Source: Malachius bipustulatus (Eukaryota; Arthropoda; Insecta; Coleoptera; Melyridae). Taken from it: DNA of 64,000 bases. Below the pieces are notes generated by a model, which saw only the letters and a program-made list of their open reading frames with translations, was not told the DNA's origin and made no database searches. The stretch covers positions 12,564,014 to 12,628,013 of the forward strand of contig OU342638.1 in the NCBI GenBank assembly GCA_910589415.1, in the 5' to 3' direction. Shown here one piece after another: positions 10,622 through 22,538 of this stretch (position 1 is the stretch's first letter; the number at the start of each line of letters is the position of its first letter). Position numbers and translations under genes: made by a program.

Positions 10622-11640
10622 TGGTTCATCCTGATGGCAGTGTAAACAAGTACAAAGCCAGATTAGCTGCCAAGGGTTTCACTCAGCGTGAAGGTATTGA
10701 TTATAGTCAAACATTTAGTCCAGTTGCAAGAATGACAACTATTCTTTCAGTCCTAAGTGTTGCTGCAAATGTGACTTTGCATATTGCACAGTTTGATGTA
10801 TCAGCAGCTTTCCTTTATGGAGAACTTGAAGAAACAATATACATAACCCAACCAAGAGGATAATATGAAGACGGCACAGTACTAGTATGCAAGTTTTAGA
10901 AAAAAGCTTGTATGGTCTTAAACAAGCACACTTTAAACAAGAAGTTCAAAGATTTTCTGCTTAAACTTGTTTTCAAACAGAATGATGCTGATCCGTGTTT
11001 GTATATTTTAATTGAAGATTGCAAATTATATTAATGACCCTGTATGTAGATGACGGGCTGGCTGTGGCTGCTGATCTACAGGATTTGAAGAGCAGGTTCT
11101 TTGAACAACTGAGAGAGGAGTTCAAAGTTATACGACTGCACCTGCAGCAGATTACTTTCTTGGTCTGCAGATTGAACGTCATAAGGACGACAGTATCAAG
11201 ATTCATCAACAGGCTTATGCTAAGCACATTTTATAAGAACTTGCAGAGTGTAAAGCAGTATACATCCCTATGTTCAAGTGTCAGATGTTCAAGAATCAGG
11301 GAAAGAAAACAGGAGAAAGTATCCATACACAGAAGCCGTCGGACTTATGTATCTGATGCTTGGAACAAGACCAGATTTAGCTTTCAGTGTGGGAATTTGA
11401 TCCAGGAATCTTGAAAAACCTAGTGATGAAGATATATTGAGATTAAAGAGAGTTTTTCGTTATGTGAAAGAAACTACTCAATATGGAACTACTTACAAGT
11501 CAGAAGTAAAATGTAGGTACTAGTTTGGAGTGTTACAGTGATTCAGACTTCTCCGGTTGTTCAAAGACTTGTAGATCGACTTCTGGAGTTGTGATCAAAA
11601 TGCAGGAGGAGTAATTTCTTGGTTAAGCCAACGACAATTG
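10622..11640 (+). pseudogene. Ty1/copia reverse transcriptase-RNase H remnant
   Basis: Pieces of a copia polyprotein follow one another on the plus strand in shifting frames. RT start: [20 protein letters not shown], then [10 protein letters not shown] and [15 protein letters not shown], interrupted by a TAA at about 10,861. SLYGLKQA lies near 10,905. The catalytic YVDD is at 11042-11053. Then come DYFLGLQIERHKD, YPYTEAVGLMYL and TRPDLAF, followed by RNase H text CYSDSDFSG and STSGVV near 11,530-11,600. These are the standard landmarks of copia RT and RNase H in the right order. At least six stops or frameshifts break it, and gag, protease and integrase are missing upstream. LTRs were not found. 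The product is non-functional. Confidence 0.88.
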
Positions 11641-11849
11641 TCACAATTTTCACTGTTATTATGGAATTATTAAAGCTTTATTTGATCTTCTACTTTGTTT
11701 CTTTTAGAATTAGTTTTGCTATATAAATCGTTAATATTATTGAGAACCAAAAACAAAATTTTGGAGTACTTCAGTCATTGCCGATATATTATCCTGAAAA
11801 TACGGAAAAATCCAAACTTATTACTTTTGTCATACCTATCTTTTTTAAA

Positions 11850-12165
11850 AAACTCTCAAAATGTTTATCTGTAAACTCACCATCGTTATTCTGTTCTCAG
11901 AATCTTTATCTTGGCGTTCTGTTGATTTTCAACTATATTTTTAAAGCTTTTGAAGCATCCATGAACTTCATCTTTGGACTTGAGAAAATAAACAAACGTC
12001 ATGCGACTGTAGTCATCTTGAAAGGTTAAAAAATATTTGGACCCTGCAATAGATTTGGCTTCCATTGGACCACAAACGTCGGCATGAATTACTTCAAAAA
12101 TTCTGCTCGCTCTGGAACCAATCTTTGGAATCTTCACACATTGACCAGTTTGTCAATGTGTGAAT
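11850..12165 (-). pseudogene. Ty1/copia integrase core remnant, opposite strand
   Basis: On the minus strand from about 12,165 downward the frame encodes TGQCVKIPKIGSRASRIFEV, then HADVCGPM (first catalytic Asp), KYFLTFQDDYSR and KSKDEV, ending in ILRTE before a frameshift at about 11,886; NDGEFTDKHFESF continues in another frame. This is the copia integrase core with its first Asp and the DNGxEF-like second Asp region. It faces the RT-RNase H remnant. They may be parts of one rearranged element or of two elements. Confidence 0.82.
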
Positions 12166-12329
12166 AAAATTCTATAAGTTCTAATTCAAATGAGTCACGC
12201 AAGAAGTTCAAGGTAAGGATTACTTTCGAGGGGTCGCCAAATAGCGATTTTTTTATACTTTTTCTTTTCTTCTTCCTTGCTTTTTCCATTTTCTTGAAAT
12301 TGCAGGGAAAAAAACTAACAATGACCAAT

Positions 12330-12768
12330 AACCTGACTTAGGTCACTTTCTGCTCATCCCCATTATTAAATAAAATCGTGGCGGCACGCATTGTGTCTCC
12401 GCCCTACCCTCGCGTGATCCTTCCTCACTGGGCCTGACAACGGAACGTATTTAAGGGAGATTATACCTATTATTACATTGAAAAAATTTTTGAATAAATA
12501 TTTCCTATTATATTAGGTGTCTATAATATCAATCACTATGTATTAGGTATTTAAAAGATACACAAAAATGTACACTGTATAAAAGATGGTTGTAATTATG
12601 CAGTCGAGACTGACTGCTTGGAAACGACTTTTAATAATTATTATTGTAGGTAGTCATAATAAATTTAAAAATCTAGAAATACACTTCCAAATAATGATTT
12701 TAAAAAAGGTTTTAAAAAAGTGGCGCGCGCTCCTCGTGAACAGTCGATACTTACTTAGCGTATTATCG
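12330..12768. other. unassigned DNA
   Basis: A short GC-richer block (12,380-12,450, GGCGGCACGC and CCCTACCCTCGCG) sits in AT-rich sequence. No ORF, RNA gene or repeat could be assigned. Confidence 0.25.
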
Positions 12769-13031
12769 TTGATTTCATTTTAATGACAGTTACAAAGGTC
12801 CACTGTAGACAGTTCAGAAATTGAGTACCTAATTTAACTAATTGTATAACAAATATTCCTTTGAACTATGATTCACAAACAAGTAATTATTACTCCAACT
12901 GCTTATCCTAATGTACATAAGATTTATTCTTAACATACGTGACGAACATAAAATATCTAATTAAAGATATAACACATAAGTCCTATAGCATAATACAGGG
13001 ATAATCAATAGGTATTTAACAGGTATACAAC
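12769..13031. repeat. direct repeat copy A flanking the non-LTR element
   Basis: From TTGATTTCATTTTAATGACA to AGGTATACAAC this matches 18046-18319 in the same orientation, with scattered substitutions and small indels. Non-coding. Confidence 0.85.
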
Positions 13032-13811
13032 ATCTCCTTCAGCTATGCCGTTCTGTAGGACCATGTTTATCGGACGACCAAGTTTTAATCGGACGACCAC
13101 ACTTTTGTTTGGCGTTGCTATTAATTTTGTTTTAAAACAACTGATGAATTTTTATTTAGTGGACTGTATGATTATATTATTGTACTATATTTTGACGGAG
13201 TTAGTTAATGCGTAATTGAAATGGAAAACTAGATTTTGCACTTTTTTTTTTTAAAGGAGGGAGCTTCCGGTCTTCACTATGTAGGCAAGACAAAGTCGCT
13301 CCACTCCGGTAATTATGGGTTTGAGCTATTTGCCAACATTGCCCAGCCTCAAGTAAGTATACCATTAAATAGTAGAAAGGACAACACAGACACCCAGAGC
13401 TTCACCGAGAATTGTCCGCCGGGTCCAGTGATTCAGCAGATCGCCCACCGAACCACTCGGCCACCGGTGATTTTGCACATTTATTGAAATACTATCGCTG
13501 GTTACAATGAGACACCTGTCAAGGCTGAGAGGAGACTACTGACACTGACTCAGTGTCAGTGACTCTCTTGCGTCGCGTTCACCCCGTTCCCCCGATCATC
13601 CGTAGGCACACGGCAGGGCAAACCAGGAGGACAAATGCAACCGCACATGGAGAATTATTGTTTTGATGAAATTTCAAATCAAATTATTGTTTTCTTAACA
13701 AGAGTCGTTTAGCAGACGTGACGTGATTCAATTAAGGCCTACATTAAGGTATATCACATATATCGCCTGAGAAGTAATTCGTCTACAAAGTCGGGTACGC
13801 TGACTGATGTC
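13032..13811. other. likely 5' region of the non-LTR element
   Basis: No protein is recognised. After a T-run at about 13,240 the DNA becomes GC-richer and holds an 83-codon frame with no domain. A perfect hairpin with a 10-base stem (ACTGACACTG ACT CAGTGTCAGT) lies near 13,538-13,560. This is where the 5' UTR of the element that follows would be expected; its exact 5' end is not visible. Confidence 0.35.
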
Positions 13812-14679
13812 ATGATGCCACCTCCTGTGGACCCATCAACGAATTTGGGAACTAATTCACCTGTGGGATCGGTCATTTCCCCAGATCCCTCCATATCATT
13901 TACTGGCGAGTCACCAACAGATAAATTGGGTGCAATATTGTGCAAGCTTAGATCTATTAGAGAGATTCAGGTGAATATTCAGACTGACATAGCGTCAATG
14001 AAGAAAAGCCAGACAGGTTTTGCTGATGAAGTCAAAATAAAATTGGCGCAATTGGGTGGATCCTTGGATCTCTGCAGCGCTTCTCTTGCAACTCATGTCC
14101 ATCAGTAAGCACGAAGCTCAGATCGTCGAGATTACGAACAAGTTGTCAGTGATTGACGATTCACTTAGAAATGCATCACGCGGTCAATGTTTGGAACAGG
14201 CGCATCGTGAGAGTGAAAGGGCCTTCAATTTGGCACTCGAGGAATTTAATGAGAGACAAAGGAGCCAGCGTAATATAATTATTTTCGGTGTGTCTGAGTC
14301 GCCGCATGATGATCTGCAGCTGAGGAAAGCTTCTGACCGAGGATTTGTTACTGATCTGTTTGGCGCATTGGGCTGTGATATCAGTCTGACGGAGCGGGTT
14401 GTGGTCTCTAGGGTGGGAGCTCGATCACTGAACAAAACTAGACCAGTTAAGGTGGCGATGAGTCTGGAGGATGATGTTCAGTGCCTAATTAGGAACTCTA
14501 ACAAGTTAATAAATCTCCCCAATTATAGAAATGTGTCCATATCTATTGATCAGACACCTCAGCAGCAGGCTGAGTACCGTGAGATGAAAAAGCAGCTCGC
14601 CGAAAGAAGGTGCGACGGTGAGAATGATTTGAGAATACGCCGTATCTCCGGTATACCAAGGATCGTGAAGGAAAACTGA
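13812..14679 (+). pseudogene. non-LTR ORF1 (nucleic-acid-binding protein), one frameshift
   Basis: The first frame (13812-14108) gives about 98 residues rich in Ser/Pro, then a helical stretch. A one-base shift near 14,098 moves the reading to the next frame, which continues ISKHEAQIVEITNKLSVIDD to a TGA at 14677-14679. The second part has a long helical region followed by RNIIIFGVSES, SRVGARSLNKTRPVKVAM and a C-terminal stretch SISIDQTPQQQAEYREMKK. That order (coiled coil, RRM-like strand, R-x-G...RP-x-K-V, then D-x-T-x-x-Q-x-x-x-Y) is typical of ORF1 proteins of CR1/Jockey-type elements, which coat the element RNA. No CCHC knuckle is seen. ORF2 starts about 25 bases downstream. Confidence 0.75.
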
Positions 14680-14702
14680 GTAGACCCAACGGATTTACTG
14701 CC

Positions 14703-17558
14703 TTGGATATGTATTATCAGAATGCTCGGAGTAGACGGGGAAAATCGCAAGAGTTTTTCGCTGCGTACGCGGATTGTGAATACAAAATTATCGGTTTATC
14801 TGAGACATGGTTGTGTGATGGGAATGTTGATGGTGAATTTTTTCCGGACATTACAGAGTTTTTAGAGGGGATCGTAAATGTGATGTTGTGGGTTCCGGGC
14901 GTGGTGGGGGGGTGTTATTAGCGGTGAACAGGGAAATTCAATGTGTTGAGCTCGAGCAAGACTTGTTTGAAGTAAGAACAAACTTACCGTTAGTGGATAT
15001 TGTTGGCTGTAAAATTATATCTAAGAAATGTAGCTTGTATGTAATTTGTGTTTATATTCCGCCGACAGTGTCACTGGCAGACTTTGAATATTTTCTTGAT
15101 ATGTTTGAGCGGCTCAATCTTGGAGATTCTACGTTGATTTTGCTGGGAGATTATAATATACCTCATTTCCATGACTCCGCGGCTGCTGACCCAAGATCTG
15201 TGCTTCTTAGAGATTTCATGTTAGCTAATAGCCTATCACAGAGTAATGCGATTGTTAATGAGAGGGGACGCTTGCTTGACCTTGTCTTAGCTAATTTTGA
15301 TGTCACCGTAGTGCGTGATAACTGCCCCATGGTCAAGAAAGATTCCCATCATCCGGCTTTGTCATTGGCCATGGAAGTATCATTGGGTGGTGGGAGGGAA
15401 CGCTTTGATCTCGGATCCTCGTCACGCTCATATAATTTCCGAAGGGCAGACTTTCATGGGTTGTAAAATACTCTAGAGTCAGTAAATTGGAACTTTTTGC
15501 ATAACATAGAGAATATAGACACAGGCCCGTATTCACAAAGCGTTTCTGTCCTGTAATATCTCGAAAACAATTAAATAAATGGGATGGAGATATGCAGTTT
15601 TTATGCGCTAGAGTGAGATGGGTATCACTGATTACGTAATTATTTAGGTAATTGTCGTTTGTGAATACGGACGACAGCCTGTGATGCATTCTATTGCGAA
15701 CTTTATAAAATCTTTGTATATCCTTCCTGGTTCACGCCCGAAATTAGGAGGGGTGCGCGTCGGAAGGCGGTTTTACATAGGAAATGTAGGAGGTATGGTG
15801 TAGTGTCTGATTATAATGAGTTTAAGGAACTAAGATCACGCTTGAAGCGACAGATTAGGGATGCATATGGTGCTTACTTGAGATCTGTTCAGGATTCGGT
15901 AATTGACAATTCGGGGTCGTTTTGGAGGCATTTTAATCAGATGAGAAAGAGCGCACGTATTGGCGGTGTTTTGCGGAATAGTATTGGTCTCTCCTATGAC
16001 ACACCTCAAGCGATAGTGAATAGCTTTGCGAGACACTTCTCTGATGTTTACTCTGGAGATGGTCATGGTTCGACCGACGCTGAGACCTTAGAGGCCGCTG
16101 CTTTGCCGAATATCATAGAAATTCTCTCTCTCTCGGAGACAGACGTATCTCGTTCACTGCATAGATTGGGAAATAAAGTGACCTCTGGTCCTGATGGCAT
16201 TCTGTCGTTCATCCTGAAAGACTGTGCAAGTATGTTTGGCATCCCTTTGAAGATACTTTTTAACAAGTCACTAACTTTATGTAAGTTTCCAAACCGGTGG
16301 CGTGAGGCAAAGGTGTGCTCTGTCTTGAAGTCCGGGAATCCATCGAACATTGAAAACTACAGACCGATTTGCCTTCTCAATAATTTCGCTAAGGTATTTG
16401 AGATGACTTTGTATGGTCGGCTGTTCCCGCGGATAAAGGATCGGATTACGATTCATCAGCATGGGTTTTTTGAGGGACGCTCAACAGTCACTAATCTGGT
16501 ATCGTTTACACAATGCATCTCAAGCATTGTTGATTCTGGTGGGCAGGTTGACGTCGTGTATACGGACTTCTCAAAAGCCTTTGATCGGGTCATACATGAT
16601 AGGATTATATCTAAACTGTCTAACTTTGGCGTTGGTCCCAGTCTTTGTAGGTTCTTTGCGTCATATTTGGAGAACAGGCTTTATTGTGTCGCATACGGTG
16701 GCCATAGATCACTGCCATATGTGAGCTCACTGGGCGTACCGCAGGGTTCAAATCTGGGTCCTCTCTTATTTTCCGTCTTTATTAACGACTTGCCGGATCA
16801 TTTAAACTGTGGTAAATTGCTTTACGCAGACGACCTCAAGATATTTATGAAGATTGATTCCCCAAACGATTGCGTGGTCTTGCAGGAGCAGTTGAGATCT
16901 CTTATACATTGGTGCAGAGAGAACAGATTGGACTTTAATATAAAAAAAAATGTAAAATCGTTTCCTACACGAGAAAGAAAGAGCCCATACAGTATTCGCA
17001 TTCGATTTCATCTGGTTCTTTGAAACGCGAGGTGTATATAAAAGACCTTATAGGGTGTTGTTTGACAGTCAATTATTGTTTGGTCGACATGTACAGGGCG
17101 CAGTTTCTGATTCACTCAGGATGTTTGGCTTTATTATCAGAAACACGCGCAGTTTGACCAACTTGCCTGCTGTAAAATCGCTCTACTTTGCGTTTGTTCG
17201 CAGAAAACTTGAGTATGCTTCTATTGTTTGGAATTCATATTACCAAAGTTACAAAAGTAGTATAGAGAGAGTCCAGAGGAATTTTTAAAGTTTTTGTTCT
17301 TCAGGAAATGATTATGGATTGCTTCTTCGTGAATTTGATTTTCAGTCACTTGCCAGTCGAAGAACAGTGTCAGGTTTGGTCCTACTGTATAAATTAGTTA
17401 ATAGTCGCATTAATGCTCCTGTGGTCAGGGATATGTTAGAGCTCCACCCAGCAAGAAGTGTTTCTAGAACGCACAAAGTATTTAAGTTGCCTAGGGCCTA
17501 CACTAACCTCATGCTAAAGTCACCTTTATTTTATATGTTATATAGCAAGCAGTTATAA
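14703..17558 (+). pseudogene. non-LTR ORF2: endonuclease and reverse transcriptase, multiply broken (Jockey/CR1-like)
   Basis: The endonuclease opens with YYQNARSRRGKSQEF and SETWL (15-residue spacing as in APE-type nucleases), shifts frame near 14,860, then shows GRGGGVLLAV, LLGDYNIP and KKDSHHPALSL, the expected catalytic landmarks. A TAA at 15464-15466 and a MITE at about 15,525-15,673 interrupt the linker. The RT resumes at YPSWFTPEIRRG and runs through SGPDGI, NYRPICLLNNFAKVFE, YTDFSKAFDRVIHD, GVPQGSNLGPLLF and YADD (16823-16834). An extra A in a nine-A run (16942-16950), another shift near 17,050 and a stop near 17,285 break the C-terminal part (VRRKLEYASIVWN, then EFDFQSLASRR). There is no RNase H. 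The combination fits a Jockey/CR1-group element. It is dead but nearly full length. Confidence 0.88.
15525..15673. mobile_element. short MITE inserted in non-LTR ORF2
   Basis: The ends GCCCGTATTCACAAA and TTTGTGAATACGGACG are inverted copies, and ACAG lies on both sides (15521-15524 and 15674-15677). The element is about 150 bases and falls between endonuclease and RT. It has no coding capacity. Confidence 0.7.
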
Positions 17559-18045
17559 TCAGATCTCTGCACGGTGTGACATCTTCAGCTGTGCATTGGG
17601 AACCTTGTTGTCTGTTGCTAAAGAGTACTTTTGTAAACCATAGTATACCTGTTGTTTTTTGTTTTTTTTATACCGACTGCTTTTTACCGACCACACTAAT
17701 GCATATTTAATTATGTTAGTTAATTAATTATGAAATGCATATTGTGTTGATCTTATATCGAGATGGACTGTTATCGGTTTGGCAATGTAGAATCACCTTT
17801 TACTTTTTGTCTTTTTCAATTGTTGATTGCTTACCTTGTTGGATTCTTCCAGCGGGTTAATAAAACTAGAAACAGTTTTATTTATTTACACCAACTTTAT
17901 TGATCAACACATAAAAATATATGTAAGTCTTATTTAACTGACAATGATTAGAACTATAGAGTTCTCCGAGATTGACCAAATGAAATGTATTATTGTTACT
18001 GACTTAGAACTGTTCTTCATGAATCTTTATAACTTTTCTAATCTA
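17559..18045 (+). other. 3' untranslated region of the non-LTR element and flank
   Basis: No gene is present. CCAGCGGGTTAATAAAACTAG near 17,850-17,870 looks like an element 3' end, with TTTTATTTATTTAC following. The boundary with the flank is uncertain. Confidence 0.4.
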
Positions 18046-18395
18046 TTGATTTCATTTTAATGACAGTTACAAAGGTCCACTGTAGAAAGTTCAGAAATTG
18101 GGTAAGTACCTACCTATCTAATTTAACTAATAGTATAACAAATATTCCTTTCTTTGAACTCATGATTAACAAACGAGTAATAATTATTACTCCAAATGCT
18201 TATCCTAATGTACATAAGATTTATTCTTAACCTACGTGACTAACATAAAATATTTAATAAGGGATATAACAAATAAGCATACAGGGATAATCAATAAGTA
18301 TTTATGACAGGTATACAACAACCTTATTGTAGTTGTAATTGGAATCTGTATTCCGTTGGGTGAATAAAATAAATAAATAAATATAGGCAACCAGC
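18046..18395. repeat. direct repeat copy B, ending in an (AAAT)n tail
   Basis: 18046-18319 matches 12769-13031. Unlike copy A it continues into CCGTTGGGTGAATAAAATAA and a short AAAT run (18,362-18,388), the kind of 3' tail left by target-primed reverse transcription. Confidence 0.7.
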
Positions 18396-19032
18396 TATAC
18401 AATTATTAATTTGTATACAGGATTTTTGAAGCTAAGCTACTTTTGTGTTTTTTGGAAAAATCGTTAAAAATTACAAAGCTTCGACGACAATGAGATAAGT
18501 GTATTAAAGGCTCAACAAGTAAAACAGTCAAAATATAAGTATTTATTTAAAAACATGAGCTGCCATTATTGCCATGGAAACCAGTGGTTGTTTATAATAA
18601 TAAACATGTCCGACTACATTATTGTTTATTTCTATACAAATTTTTTTCCGTAGAAAATACACGAATTTAATGAAAACAAGTGATTTCAATCCTATGTTGT
18701 GACATATCATTGGATTAATCTCTATACAAGGTATCTTAAGGTGTATCTTTTAAGATGAGCCAATGTAAATATAAGACCTGCGCATTTGAAAAAAATGAAT
18801 AAAATCGGCACTTTGCAAAACGTGACAAAACTGCTTGGTGATTAGACATTTTACATTTTTAGTCGCAAAAAATTGAATTGAAAAATCTCAAACAGCCATA
18901 AATACATGGTGCTTCAAATGTGGGCTATTTTTGCTGAAGAGGTCTAATAAATTTTAAACAAGAAGTCGGAGACCCATGATATACATTATTGTATATTATG
19001 TTATTTCTCAATAGTTTCAGAAAATTGAAAAA
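18396..19032. other. unassigned AT-rich DNA
   Basis: I see no gene or clear repeat boundary. Confidence 0.25.
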
Positions 19033-19896
19033 TATACAGTGTGTGTCACAGGCATGGTACACCCACTTTTTTTTCTTTATTTTTGGAGATAATTTTTTGA
19101 AATTTGGTACGTCGCATATTCTCAATAGAGCGCACTTTTTAGCAGAAAATTGAATTTTTTCCCACATCCGGTTTTTCAGGAAATGTTACCAACTTTTTAT
19201 TTTTAAATGGGACACCCTATATATTATTATATTTTTGGATTCTACAAATTTGTACAAATCCAACAATACCACATAAGTACCATCTTAAATGTCAAGTTTG
19301 TTTTCATTTAATTTTTTATTTCTCAATTATAGTAATATGCGTGCCATGACTATTTCGTTTTACTACAATTGGATCATCTAATGCTAGAAAAATCGAATTT
19401 TTGTTCAAAGTACTAAATTAAGTGATTTATGGATGATTTATGCGCACCGGAATGATTTTCTGAGCTGGATTCATTTTTTTCAAAATAAATGGTACCATAT
19501 TGGTACCGAGGTACCATCTACTAGTACTCTTAATAAGGGACATTTTGGTGTACCCATTTTGTATTTGTGACGAACACAACTGAAGTCATGGCACACTATA
19601 ATTAAGAAATAAAAAATTAAATAAAAACAAATTTGACATATAAAATGGTACTTATGTGGTATTGTTGGATTCGTACAAATGTATAGAATCGAAAAATATA
19701 ATAATATACAGGGTGTCCCATTTAAAAATAAAAAGTTGTTAACATTTCCGGAAAAACCGGATGTGAGAAAAAATTCAATTTTCTTCTAAAAAGTGCGCTC
19801 TATCGAGAATATGCGACTTACCAAATTTCAAAAAATTATCTCCAAAAACAAATAAAAAAAGGGGGGTGTACCATGCCTGTGACACACACTGTATAT
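19033..19896. mobile_element. 0.86-kb foldback element, TATACAGTGTGTGTCAC ends
   Basis: The left arm begins TATACAGTGTGTGTCACAGG and the right arm ends with its reverse complement; the arms match for about 310 bases (19,033-19,350 versus 19,585-19,896). Each arm has an internal GGGACACCCT/AGGGTGTCCC junction at 19,203 and 19,708, so a second, smaller terminal motif is nested in both arms. The loop has no ORF. It is non-autonomous. Confidence 0.82.
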
Positions 19897-20509
19897 AAGT
19901 ACTAGCTTCGTATTTAAAAATATATTACGTCAGCAAATTTTGAAATTTGTATATAAAAAATGATCTCATTGAAAACACGAAATTAAAATAATTGTTCCAA
20001 TAAACTGTCATCCCTACAGTTAGTGGAAATGGTACGCTTCTGGTTCTGGATACCAAAGTTACCAAACTGATCAGGATGAACGGTGGTGATTGGTGGTGGT
20101 AGGTCATAATATCGTCCTCTTTGTTTCTCTCTGTACCTAATGGGGTTATTGGGGTTGTAATGTGTTGCATACGATTCAACTTATCGAGAGAACAACAGTT
20201 ATGTAGACAACGTTGCCATATTTATGAAACTTTTACAGAAAGACACGTTTTTATTTTATAATAATCCTTTTATTAAATTATATCGATATTATTGAATTTA
20301 TTGTCGGTATTAGCTGCGAAGGATATTTAATTTAATAAATTCATTCCATAACTATGATTTGGCTGCTTCTGATGCATTCGGATGCACTGATCAATATTAG
20401 TGAAAATAAAATATGAAAAGTAATAAACTGGCAACAGTGTTTCAATGCTAAGCCCTTAATTCTTTCCAAGAACTTTGTGCCTGCCTCTGGCTACAATTTT
20501 TAACTTTAC
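19897..20509. other. unassigned DNA
   Basis: Short minus-strand frames only. No domain, RNA gene or repeat end was found. Confidence 0.2.
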
Positions 20510-22175
20510 CACAAGAGGCTGCAGCATGGACTGTCACGGATATTCCCATAATGCGTTTGCGTAAAAGCGGCGTGACCATTGCGCGGCAATCTCTTGGAAA
20601 TATCAAAATATTCACTGTGATAGGTATAGAGTTGATCAACCATATTATGATAATAATAAATAAATAAAAAAATAAAGTTCTGGAAAAAAAACTTTTAGGG
20701 GTAGTATGATTCACACCCTTGCAGAGAACAAGGGTGGATAAAATTATGTAATTATTATGGAGGCTTCATGGTAGTAGTATTCGGAAATGTGAATTTTTTT
20801 ACCCTACTTTAAGGGGATGTCACTTCTTAGGGGAGGCTTTAAGAAAATTTGTTTTTATGACAAACTCCCCTTAAAATTCAGCAATTCAGCGAGGAATCTC
20901 CAGTGGAATTTTCTGCACTGATTAATGAAACACCCTGTATATCTCCATTGTTTGGATTTTAATATTACATACCTATTATGGCATTATGCAGTGAATTTCC
21001 TTTAAGAAATTGGTGTTATTAAAAAACTCAATAAAAGCAATAAGTACGCACATAGTAAAAAATATTTTTTCAATAAGTACGGGTGGGCAAATTTGGATGT
21101 TTGTATAGGAGATCTCGGTAACTATAAGAGCTATGGAAAAATGGATGGCACATTCTCGATCGCTTTTTTTGAGAGGAACTCAATGGTGAAAACCGGAACT
21201 CGCTATCTTCTTTTGTTTTCGAGCTATAATGAAAAATACGATTTTTCACGATATCGATAAATGTCGATATCTTTCTTGGTTTTCAAGTTAGAGAAAAGAT
21301 ATTTGCACATCCTTCAGGCACTTTTTTGAGTAGAATGGAATGGCCTCAACAGATTTTAAATATCTTTTCTAATTTTTCGGTTATAACATAAAGTTGTATT
21401 TTTTTAAATGGAAGTCATAGTGGGCCATGAACTAATTAAATAGAGTATTTTTTCTCTTTGCAACGATATATAACATATGTGTTAAAAATTTATGAAAAGT
21501 TACATTTTTCAAAATAAATTGAATTTATCTAGCTACCTGAGATTTTTTTATTTTTATTTTGACTAGTCACCTGTGGGCGTGAATGTCATTTAGAATAGTA
21601 TATGAAGACGCCTGTCAAAGCCAGTTCTCTTACATTTTTGTAAGATAGTGGGCCGGTTGTTCAAACGTCAATTAAAAATTTTGAGATAATTACTGATTTT
21701 AAATTGCAAATTTTGAAAATACCGCGAATATATTTAACGCTCTTTTATTTTTAATCAATAATTAACTCTTCTCAAAGGGAACAGAATTTATTTTCAACAA
21801 TATCAGACCAATGGTTTGATATTACAGGGCATTTTAAAATCAGTAATTATCTGAAAATTTTTAATTTACGTTTGAACAACCGTCCCAGTGACTGTTCCGC
21901 TTTGAAAAAAGTAAAATTTGGCTGTTGACCAATGAGACTTTTTATAATATGTTATGTTAGATTGCTTTATGCAAAATAGTTACAATTCTGATATTTATAT
22001 CATCTGATATTCAGAAAGAGAGACAAATCCACAAATCAATGTCAACAAATAAATATAACAATATGGTGTGGCCGTGGCCGTGACAAGTGACCGTGGTGGC
22101 CTTCAACCTCTCAAAAGTAGATTTGTGGGGTTGTCTACTCTCTGGGGTGCGTTCGAAAACGTCATTCTAGCATAA
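20510..22175. repeat. left arm of a large degenerate inverted repeat
   Basis: Segments match 33835-34905 in inverted orientation. The first (20,510-20,660) contains GTCACGGATATTCCCATAAT and ATTGCGCGGCAATCTCTTGG. The second (21,080-21,600) runs from GGTGGGCAAATTTGGATGTT through the ATATCGATAAATGTCGATAT region. Weaker matches extend to GGTGCGTTCGAAAACGTCAT near 22,147. Divergence is moderate and the left arm has extra insertions, including a MITE. Confidence 0.8.
21650..21886. mobile_element. 237-bp MITE, GGGCCGGTTGTTCAAACGT ends
   Basis: The left end GGGCCGGTTGTTCAAACGT and the right end ACGTTTGAACAACCGTCCC are inverted, with matching extended for about 50 bases. AGT flanks both sides (21647-21649, 21887-21889). 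The corresponding position in the opposite arm near 34,000 lacks the insert. No coding capacity. Confidence 0.8.
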
Positions 22176-22534
22176 GACTTATGCGAAATGTCGTTCGAAA
22201 ACATTAGTAGGCAAAGTTTGGCAACGTTGTAGTGCCCGTTCGAAAACATCGGAGAACATCATTCGATGTTCTCCTTCGTCATCCTAGTGAAGAGCGGTAT
22301 GAAAATTATCCGACTTGCGCAGTGCGGACTAGCTTGTATTTTTACCGCCTTTTTCAAATCATGATAATAAACTTACATTTATTATTATTAAATTATGTCA
22401 TCGACATAAAATTTGAATAATTTGATCCAAATAATAGAAGATAAGTATTAGGTATCTGTAGGTATTATCACCTGGCACAGAAAATTGAATGCCTCTGGTG
22501 ACATTCTAAAATGGCTCTGAAATTGGGAAGGACT
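22176..22534. other. loop DNA next to the gypsy insertion, with GTTCGAAAAC repeats
   Basis: GTTCGAAAAC occurs at about 22,151, 22,193 and 22,238, each before a short variable segment. No gene. Confidence 0.35.
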
Positions 22535-22538
22535 GTAC

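Noticed and set aside
12769..18319. LTR pair around the 13.8-17.6-kb element
   Set aside because: The repeats lack TG...CA ends, and the element between them is a non-LTR type with an endonuclease and no integrase.
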